Positions 56,417 to 64,000 of a DNA stretch of 64,000 nucleotides are shown piece after piece. Location: NCBI GenBank assembly GCA_002778195.1, contig PCDI01000010.1, positions 186,001-250,000 of the forward strand, written 5' to 3'. Every line of letters starts with the position of its first letter. Within the stretch, counting starts at the first letter, position 1. The notes below the pieces were generated by a model. It was not told the DNA's origin. It did not search any database and saw only the letters and a list, made by a program, of their open reading frames with translations. This stretch comes from Raffaelea ambrosiae (Eukaryota; Ascomycota; Sordariomycetes; Ophiostomatales; Ophiostomataceae). Both the position numbers and the translations under genes were made by a program.

Positions 56417-58143
56417 ATGTCTCCCAACTTACACGGCACGCCGCCATGCCCCCCGCCGGCCACGCAACAACCACCATCAGCACCGATAGGCGGGACGTCT
56501 TCCAACCCTTTGAGGATCAACTGGGGACTCTACCCCAAGTTTGCGGACATTATGCCCCATGAGCCGCTCGAAAGATATGTCCCGGGAGGGTTTCACCCTG
56601 TCTCCTTAGGCGATACTCTCCAGGACGGCAGGTATACCATCCGGCACAAGCTGGGCTATGGCGGCCAGTCCACGGTCTGGCTCGCCTGGGATGCTGCACA
56701 TGAGCCAGGGGCATGGGTCGCCGTCAAGATCAAGTCCGCGCGGGCTTCTGCAAACGGCCTCGACCAGGACTCTGAGATTGGCGTCCTCAAGACGCTCGAG
56801 AAATACTACTGCAGCACCGAGAAGACACAGACGCAGACGCAGACACGCTCTTTCATCCGGCTTTTCGACACTTTTCAGCATATAGGGCCGAATGGCGTGC
56901 ACAACTGCATTGTTACAGAGGTGCTCGGTCCCACACTGGCGGATCTTCTCGACGAGTACCGGCCGGACAAGAATACGAATACGCTGCCTCCGGATGTGGT
57001 CCTTCGCGTATCGCGGCAGCTTCTGCAGGGGCTCGACTTTGCGCATCATGCCGGCATTGCTCACGGAGGTATGTGTCCTTTTTTCTTTCTCTTCTTCTTC
57101 TTTCTCTCTGTCCGTACTTGACCGCTGACAGTCCCNNNNNNNNNNNNNNNNNNNNNNNNNNNNNNTTAACGATAGACGTGTCTCCTCGAAACATTTCTTT
57201 TACGTGCAAAAATGCACAGGCAGACGACAATGACCTGTTTGAGATGGTCGGCGGAGAGCCGCCAACCGCTGCGTACGACGACGAGAACAACGCCGCACGA
57301 CCAGCGGGTCTCCCCGAACAGCTGGTTGCTTGCACGGCCTGGGATGGCTGGTACTTTGACACGATCGAGGACATCCGGCTCATCGACTGGGGCTGGTCGT
57401 TTGCTGCGGACGAAACCGTCACGGTCCTCGGCCAGCCCGACAACCTGCGGCCACCCGAGACGTTTTTCGGGCATTCGTTTACCTACAAGCACGACTTGTG
57501 GCGAGCAGGCTGCGTGGTACGTCTGTGAAGGGAGGAAGGGGGGGAAAAGAAGAAAGGAAGAAAAGAAAGAAAAAAAGTTGTTTCTTTCACCGCTAATCCG
57601 TCCAGATCTACTCTTTGTTCTACCAGACGTCCCCCTTCTCCTGCATCGGCGACCCGAACCATTTCTTCATTCGACGACTGGTTGCCAAGTTGGGTCCGCT
57701 GCCCGCGCCGTGGCATGCGAATTGGGAAGAGATGTTAGTTGGTTACAAATACGTAAAAGAAGACGGTACTTTTTTTTCTTTTTTTCTTTTTTCGTTTTTC
57801 GTTTTTCGTTTTTCCTGTTTTTCCCTTCTTTTCCATTCTTTTCTAACACCAATTTTTCTCAACAGCAGCCAACATGCCCCAGGAGCTCATACAGGATACT
57901 TTCGAGCCGCGTCGACAGGAGATCCTCACTCACATTCTCAATGCAGATCCAGACGTTGACGAAGACGACCATGAAAAAAGGGACGAATATTCAGAGTACG
58001 ACGTGGAGGCGCTCAAGTGTCTGGTGTGGCCGATGCAGGGCCTCATGCGGCATGAACCAGACAAGCGCATCTCGCTGCAAGAGGCAGCTTCTTCGATTGA
58101 GTGGACAGACCACAGGAGACCACAGGAGGGAGGCAAAGGATGA
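56417..58143 (+). CDS. SRPK-like fungal protein kinase, catalytic motifs partly atypical
   Basis: The gene has four exons, 56417-57068, 57176-57516, 57606-57765 and 57866-58143, giving 476 residues. Residues 40-90 resemble the SRPK entry (YVPGGFHPVSLGDTLQDGRY, then the glycine loop GYGGQSTVWLA). The ATP lysine is in VAVKIK (K104). The catalytic loop is HGDVSPRN (D218, N222): the Arg before Asp is Gly. The metal-binding DFG is DWG (288-290). PPETFFG and KHDLWRAGCVIYS match the SRPK activation and helix F region, and FSCIGD follows. SR-protein kinases phosphorylate Arg-Ser splicing factors, but fungi also have expanded SRPK-like families of unknown role, and this is probably one. The exon 1/2 junction rebuilds the catalytic Asp, and its intron holds a 30-N gap. 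The exon 3 donor is weak, so that border is uncertain. Confidence 0.8.
57136..57165. other. Assembly gap (30 N) in kinase intron 1
   Basis: It lies within the proposed intron 57069-57175, just upstream of the TTAACGATAG acceptor, so coding sequence is probably not affected. Confidence 0.85.
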
Positions 58144-58909
58144 TACGAATGCAGTTTGAGTGCAGCAATGAAGTTATGATAAAATGATAATAACAAATCG
58201 GACATTGTTTCACAGTCATCTGGTATGTTTAATATCGCGATACTGACGCAGTGGCACGTGACACGACACGCGCTTACACAGTCGTCTAGATAGCCAATTT
58301 ACGGAGTACTCTGTACACGGGTATGTATTGCGACCTCGCGAGGAACGATTGAGAGTGAACACCACAGGCATAGGAACGACTAACCGACTCGGATAAACCT
58401 CTACGGGCTCCCTAGAGCGGGCGACATCGACCAATTACAACGCGTAGTGGAATGGCCACTAAATGTGGTGGACAAAGCCTACCATTTTTGGCGGCTTTTC
58501 CACACGGAGTCACATACTAGTGTACTGTACATTCTCGTTTTCAAAATTAAAATCTCTTATGATTTGGGTGTCTTGGTTTGAAAGCTACGAGTACATAAAT
58601 ACAACCTTTTCCGTCCCCCATCCGTGCGCCCGTCGGGCGTTTGCGTTGCTAAGCACACTTCGTAGTCGCGAAAGACCCGTTACTGCTCAACAGTCCGGAG
58701 CAGTGAGAATCCAAACAAACGACCTCAATGGCACTTTGCAACAAACTATCTCCTTGAGACCGAAAAACAGTCCTTTTTAGTGTATTAATTTTAATTGGTC
58801 AAAACGCCATTTTTTGATCCACATGTACAAAAAACTACATACGATTACAAAGCAAAAAGAAGTACCACATGCGTCGTCTCTGGTCTAGCCTAACCCACCA
58901 ACACTCCAC
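58144..58909. other. Intergenic between convergent kinase and SNF2 genes
   Basis: 3' ends of both genes meet here. No gene, repeat or RNA is recognised. Confidence 0.6.
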
Positions 58910-61900
58910 TCATAGTAAAGAGCGTAATTTCTATTGTCCCATCAGTGAAAAAAAAACAAAAAAAAAACAAAAAAACAAAGAAGCACAGACAGGCCGACTT
59001 ACATGAAGACCTTCCAATTTGTCCTTCGCCTGGTCACTGTCATGATGTGACAACAAGATGCCGGCCAGGTGTTTTTTGGAGTCTTGAAGCTTGATGACTT
59101 GCTGTAGAAGTGTCAGAGCCTTATGCATAATTTTTTGTCTGCTTTTCGAAACTTTTCGAGATCTTTCGTACCTCTTCAAAAGAATCTCGAACAACAAATC
59201 GAACCGTGGTAACTTCCTTTGTCTGGCCAAGCCGATGAATACGAGCCAGTGCTTGTTCTTCGAGGGTTGGGTTCCTGTGAGACCCAGTGTTAGTTGATAC
59301 ACACTCGTAGACGCGGTTATTCTTACCAATGAGGCTCCATGAGGTATGCTCTGGTTGCGACTGTGAGTGTTAAGCTTGGAGATTTGTTAGTGTCATTCCA
59401 ATACAGCGAGCAATGCTACAAGGGCTTGATCATACCCCACAGCGCCACAGGACAGGGTCAAGAGCATCACGCTGATATTGGCATCCGTCCGAAACCGATC
59501 AATAACGCCCTGCCGTTCCTTTTGTGGAACCTTGCCGTCGAAGCGGATACTCTGCATGGAAATCTGCTCCAGTCCCTTTTCAATGACATCAAGAGTGAGT
59601 CTCCACGTTGAGAAGACGACGCTGGGAAACCTGGTTAGCCACGACGCACGCGCAGGAATAAAAAGGGCTACGCATACCACTTCGTCCCCGGAGGGAGTGT
59701 TTTCAAATCTTGCAACAGTGCTTCCACTTTAGAGGGTATGGCAAGATGCATGTCATCCAGCCCGAGCCCATCACCGAGAGAAACGCCCAGAGTCTCCTCC
59801 ATATTGGCAATGCTGACCGATATGGGCGCCGTGGGACAGGGCGGACGGTGGCCACAGACAAATGACCGATTTGCAAGACGGAGTTTCTTTGCACAGTCGC
59901 GACACGCAAACTTGAGACACTGAGAAAGGAGCGCCATGGTTTCCTTCCCGGAGTGCGAATCGTCGAACAGCGTTTCTGTCAGGTCCAGCGTCGAAGAGCA
60001 CTGCAGACAAACAACTGGACCCAGATCGCGCTGTGCGTTGAACACATGCTGCGCCTTGCCGGCCCAGTCCTTTTCCCCGTTGGATGATCGAATACTGCCT
60101 GCTGTGCTCTGCTGATTTCCTCGTGTATGGTGCCGCAATCCCAGGTCACAGATCAGCCTCAAAGACTCTATCTTTTGCAGGGCATTGACGTAGATACTAG
60201 CACGGGACGATTCCGAGTCCCTGTGCAGCGCCTCGTCGATTCCCAACAGAACCTGCTCGCGTATTTGGTTGTAATACTCCCTTTCAGCGGGATACAGATC
60301 GATGTGGCACATCATATCTCTTCTTGGTGGTAGTTCGATTGTCGCCTTGGGCCGCCGCAGAAGAAGGTAGCTAGAGAGGGTTTTGAGCCGTTTGGCAGCC
60401 TTCTCGTCCTCACCCGACTTCCAGAGCCGGGATATGTCTGCATCAAATATTCTGGGGTCCGTGTAAGGGTGTGCTCGTATAAAGGACAGAAGGGCGGCGA
60501 GATCTGTCAAGCGGTTTTGGATGGGCGTGCCCGTAACGGCCCAACGAGAGACTGCATCCAAAGAACAAGTCGCCTTTGCCATCTGAGAGTTTCCATTTCG
60601 AATGAAATGAGCTACGCAAGTATTAGCCGCAAAAATCATGACTAAAAAAACGAAGAGACAGTCTAGTCTGCCGCTTACCCTCGTCAAGGATGATCCTTCT
60701 CCATCGTACAGAGAAAAGCACCGACAGGTTGCCTTCATCTGCACGACCAGCCTTCCACTCTGCGGCCACAGTATGGTAGCTCGTCAAAACGACATGGACA
60801 CCGCGAAGGTCGTCAATATTGGATAGTTTTGTTTTGCCGTGGTGCCTGTGGCACTTTAAAGCCCCAGCCAAGACATGTCTTGAAGTGCAAGGAATCAGTA
60901 GGATGTCTCTGGTGGATGTGGAATTTTGTATTTACTCACTGGGACAGCTGCTCCTCCCATGATCCAATCACTAGTAGTTGTCAGTACACATCATTGGTAT
61001 GCACTTGGTAGGGAACAACTCACACGGTGGAGGAATGATGATTAGAGTGGCAGGAACAGACGGCTTATCTGTTTCGTTGGAGTTGACATTAACGGGCTCC
61101 TTCTCGTAGCTAACAAGATCAGTTGCAGCCAAGGCTATCATTGTCAGCGTCTTCCCTAGACCCATGGGGTCTGCAATAATGCCGCCCGAAAAGCTATCGG
61201 GCTCGTCTTGCTGGTGACCTTCGGAGATGCGATTGAGAAAACTGAAGAGAGGTAAGTGAATGACCTGGGTTGACTGAAGAAAACAACCAGAATCAAAACT
61301 CACAACCGCCCCTGACTTGTGTCTACAAGCTCCCACATATCTGGCTGATTGCTGTCAAATGACCACCCTTGCTCTCGTTGCAACATGAACGTCAGAGCCT
61401 GTTTTTGGTGCCCTTTCAGATCTGTTCGGATAGCCGCAGGCTGTTCTGCTTCCTCCAGGTGCACGTGGGTGCTTAGTATGCCCAGCCAGTCCGGTGACTC
61501 TGGTAGATCATGTATATCCGTAAGACACGATGACTGCGAGACTATCGCAGACACCAGCATGCATGCTGAAGCCACTTCTGACACCAGCCTCTGTGGGTTC
61601 CTGTACAAGACATCGTAATGACACTCTATTGGGTCCTGAAGATAAATTTCGTATTCCTCAAGCCATGAGCCAAGCTCGTCGAAAATGTTGGAAGGTCCGT
61701 AGAGAGTGATGTCCAGTTCACAGGGTAATAAAGAGGCTGCCCTTGACTGTGTCTTGGGAAAGAACCCCTCCTTCACAACGCAGGATGTGCAGAGCTTCAA
61801 AGATGTCTCTCCCAAAAGGCCGTGAAGCACGGACCCGAAGCCGGCGTTGATGCGGCCTCTTGCCTCTGTGCTGTTCATGGCACGAAACCGACATGACGGG

Positions 61901-62315
61901 AGCAGCTCAACTCGAAATCTTCCATTGGGAGCCTTGTCCAGTACTAGTTGCTCCCACTTCCCCTCGATTGATAGTATCTTCTTTAGTGTTAACCAATGAG
62001 GCACATAAGCTTCAGATGGACAAAAGTCAAACCCACCCGCCCAAAGCACACAAGATCGGAGTCTCCGTTGTCCGGTGTACTGGTAGAGACAGTATTGTCG
62101 GCGTATGCAGAGGCCGTTGGCGTGGGCGCATTCAATAAATGTCGCAGATCAAATTGGCAAGGTTCGCAGGGCATGGAATCAGGCAGCGCCAGATTGGGCA
62201 TCAGATTGGGCGCAGGTTGGGGCAGCCATTGGGACTGATCGCATTGCTTGACCTCCTCTTCAGACAAGAGGAACCCAATGTCTAGTCGTCGCCTTTTTAG
62301 GGGCTGTTGGTCCAT
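58910..62315 (-). CDS. Rad5/HLTF-like SNF2 family ATPase
   Basis: Eleven exons on the minus strand: 62315-62037, 61977-61304, 61241-61024, 60970-60940, 60878-60679, 60611-59678, 59621-59436, 59374-59327, 59274-59172, 59101-59003, 58930-58910. All phases agree and give 930 residues. The N-terminus has a basic cluster (KRRRLD), a possible nuclear signal. Walker A is GGIIADPMGLGKT (337-349), the DEAH box (ILDEAHFIRN) is split by an intron, and WAVTGTPIQNR is motif III. A Cys-rich insert (CLQC, CRDC, CGHRPPC) sits where Rad5-like proteins carry a RING, but the pattern is degenerate. The helicase C-terminal half shows KCVVFSTWR, SCGAVG, LMEPHWNP and RIHRLGQTK. The family translocates on DNA in repair or chromatin remodelling. 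The first intron's acceptor (61978 or 61981) is ambiguous. The last exon codes only KLRSLL. Confidence 0.85.
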
Positions 62316-62639
62316 CTTGGCGTACGAACACTCCGTGATTGACAATGGTGCTGAGAAACACCGGATAATTAATGCTGGGAAAAGAGAAGAATTGCCCGCT
62401 CGAGATCCGCTTCAGCCCTGCCTGGCACACCTCGTGAAGGGCTCACGTGGTGCCCCCCCCCTGTTTCTTCGTCTTTCATTCGTCTCACTCCTCAGGATTC
62501 CGCCTACTGGGGCTGTGCTAAGTGAAGACGCCAAGCCAAATCAGCCTCGCCTTCACTTCCCGGAACTGAAAACGCACTTTCTTTCGTTCTCACTTCCGCT
62601 TCCACCACCTCCACTTCTTCAACCCAATCTTCTCTCGAA
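62316..62639. promoter_or_regulatory. Divergent promoter of the SNF2 and STAND genes
   Basis: Only 324 bp separate the two start codons, so the genes must share or adjoin their promoters. The STAND side is CT-rich (62540-62635), a common leader pattern. I see no clear factor site. Confidence 0.6.
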
Positions 62640-64000
62640 ATGCCTTTTCCAACAGCGGTGTCGCCTGCCGTGCAGAAGGCAATGTCTGCTGCTTTTGAGG
62701 ATTTAGAGAAGACCATATCTCCAGCCGATGCACGGAACTTCTCGGAGACAACCATCGAGCAAGTTCGAAATGCGGCCCTTGACATCGAGAGGCAGCTGGC
62801 TTCCAGGCAATGTCTGCGCAACATGCGCAGACTCATGCCGCTATTCAATGGGCTTGAGCACTACTCCCAAGTTATGGCCACCCTGTGCAATGGCACTCCC
62901 TTTCTGCCGTGGGCATGGGCGCCGATCAGCTTGATCTTACGGGTCTCGTCCGAGTATGTTGAGGCTTTCGAGCAGATCATCAAAGCATACTCGAGACTAG
63001 CCGAATCCTTGAAGCGCTTTTCAACCATCGGGAAAACGTTTGCTCACAAAGCCGAGTTTCAACAAACCCTGGCTGTATTCTATGTCGACATACTCAAGTT
63101 CCATGGCCACGCCTACAAATTCGTTAGGCGGAGCGGTGCGTGACATATCGCTGTGATCTCTCTCATAGGAGGGGGGGACCTTGACTAACCACCTTTGGAT
63201 CAGGTTGGAAAATCTTATTTGTGACATCATGGGGCCGGTTTCAAAGACGATTCGACAACATTTTGGAGGACATGCGACGCCACGAATATCTGATCGACCA
63301 AGAGGCGAACTATCACAACATTATCGAGGAGGAAAAAATACGCGACGAAATTCGCCAGTGGCGCGAGGAAAGTGGCGAGCAGCTGGCTGTATACGAAGTC
63401 GAGCAAGCTGCAAAGCAGTTCGAGTCCACCTTGGCTTGGCTCAAGTCTGATGAGGCTGACCAGCTCGCCAATTTCGAGAGAGTGTCGGCCGAAGCCGCAC
63501 AGTATCCGGGAACGTGTTCGTGGATCACACAGAGCGCCAAAGTCCAGGCATGGCTTCGACGCAGCTCGAACCATCCCATACTGTGGATGAAAGGCCCGCC
63601 CGGATCCGGGAAGAGCGTTCTTTCCAGCCAGCTGGTCACCTTCATGAAAAATGGAGGCATGGCTGTTGTCTACCATTTCTGCACCTACTCCTACCCATCC
63701 TCCACAACCTACGAACAGATTCTTCGTTCGTTGATCCTGCAACTACTTCGAGGCGACGGCGATGTTGTTGCCCATGTCTACAACGAATGTGTCTTGGGGA
63801 AAAAAGCTGCAACAGTGGCTATGCTTGAGCAACTGCTTCAGTCGTTGGTATCCAGCCTGGCTGTCATGCCAAACCGTGTGGAATATATTTGGATAGTTCT
63901 CGATGGGCTGGATGAATGCGACCCAAGCAAACAGAAGAGAGTCATCAGCTTACTGAAACAGATCACATCGAGAGCAGCATCGTCTGGGACTGTGGTGTGC
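62640..64000 (+). CDS. NACHT-domain STAND (NLR-like) protein, cut by the window end
   Basis: Exon 1 is 62640-63135; the intron (GTGCGT, CTAAC, CAG) ends at 63203; exon 2 runs from 63204 off the window. 431 residues are visible. Residues 50-165 (LMPLFNGLEHYSQVMATLCN, then LPWAWAPISLIL) resemble the helical N-terminal domain that fungal STAND proteins often carry (as I recall, DUF7708). A Glu/Gln/Arg-rich coiled-coil-like linker spans about 180-260. The NACHT NTPase starts at 290 with the P-loop GPPGSGKS (296-303) and Walker B IVLDGLDECD. STAND proteins are nucleotide-switched scaffolds. In fungi they act in non-self recognition, heterokaryon incompatibility and programmed cell death. The C-terminal sensor repeats (ankyrin, WD40 or TPR) lie outside the window. 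No break is seen. Confidence 0.9.

Noticed and set aside
56417..64000. Kinase, SNF2 and STAND genes as cargo of a Starship-type giant element
   Set aside because: No tyrosine-recombinase captain gene or element ends are visible in the window.
1..64000. tRNA or rRNA genes
   Set aside because: I found no cloverleaf with conserved A and B box sequences that I could defend by eye; a tRNA scan would be decisive.

Overview
This window looks like nuclear DNA from a filamentous ascomycete (Pezizomycotina, most likely a Sordariomycete). The genes have short introns with GT...AG ends and CTAAC/CTGAC-type branch sites, and the protein families are fungal: a GPI wall protein, a small secreted protein, a peroxisomal 4CL-like ligase and a NACHT/STAND protein. 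A 38-kb AT-rich block is full of retrotransposons carrying the transition mutations of repeat-induced point mutation (RIP). I cannot name the genus.

Layout. 1-17.5 kb is a GC-balanced arm: a long gene-free stretch, a Ser/Thr-rich GPI protein gene (6073-6738), a small Cys/His-rich ORF (8256-8627), a small secreted protein gene (9186-9792), a broken gene (~10.1-10.7 kb), a four-exon CoA-ligase ending in SKL (12067-14006), the mitochondrial ATP synthase assembly factor ATP11 (14245-15522), and a LINE ORF1 remnant with two adjacent stops (16170-17537).

18.05-56.08 kb is an AT-rich, gene-free isochore. It contains three Ty3/gypsy families. By matching LTR ends and target-site duplications I could resolve a three-level nest. 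Element C (minus strand, 28728-55679, TSD ttttt) is oldest. Element B (plus strand, 36879-55445, TSD tttgt) lies inside an LTR of C. Elements A2 (plus, 39383-45014, TSD gtaat) and A3 (minus, 47961-53588, TSD ataat) lie inside B. A third A copy (A1, 5' end lost at an assembly join), a solo A LTR (TSD ccacc), and a solo B LTR (TSD ttaag) sitting inside a solo C LTR complete the set. In all three families the primer-binding position, 2-3 nt inside the 5' LTR, is complementary to a 9-mer in the element's own LTR (one transition apart in B). This is the layout expected for Tf1/sushi-type self-primed reverse transcription.

56.4-64 kb is the second genic arm: an SRPK-like fungal kinase (56417-58143), an eleven-exon Rad5/HLTF-like SNF2 ATPase (58910-62315, minus), and, divergent from it across a 324-bp promoter, a NACHT-domain STAND protein (62640 to the window end, incomplete). 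The kinase and STAND genes are the sort of accessory genes often found beside repeat islands. The 4CL, ATP11 and SNF2 genes look like ordinary functional loci.

Main limits: several N gaps and scattered single N bases, all but one inside the repeat block, and no expression or homology searches. Exon borders are inferred from splice signals, reading frame and remembered family conservation.
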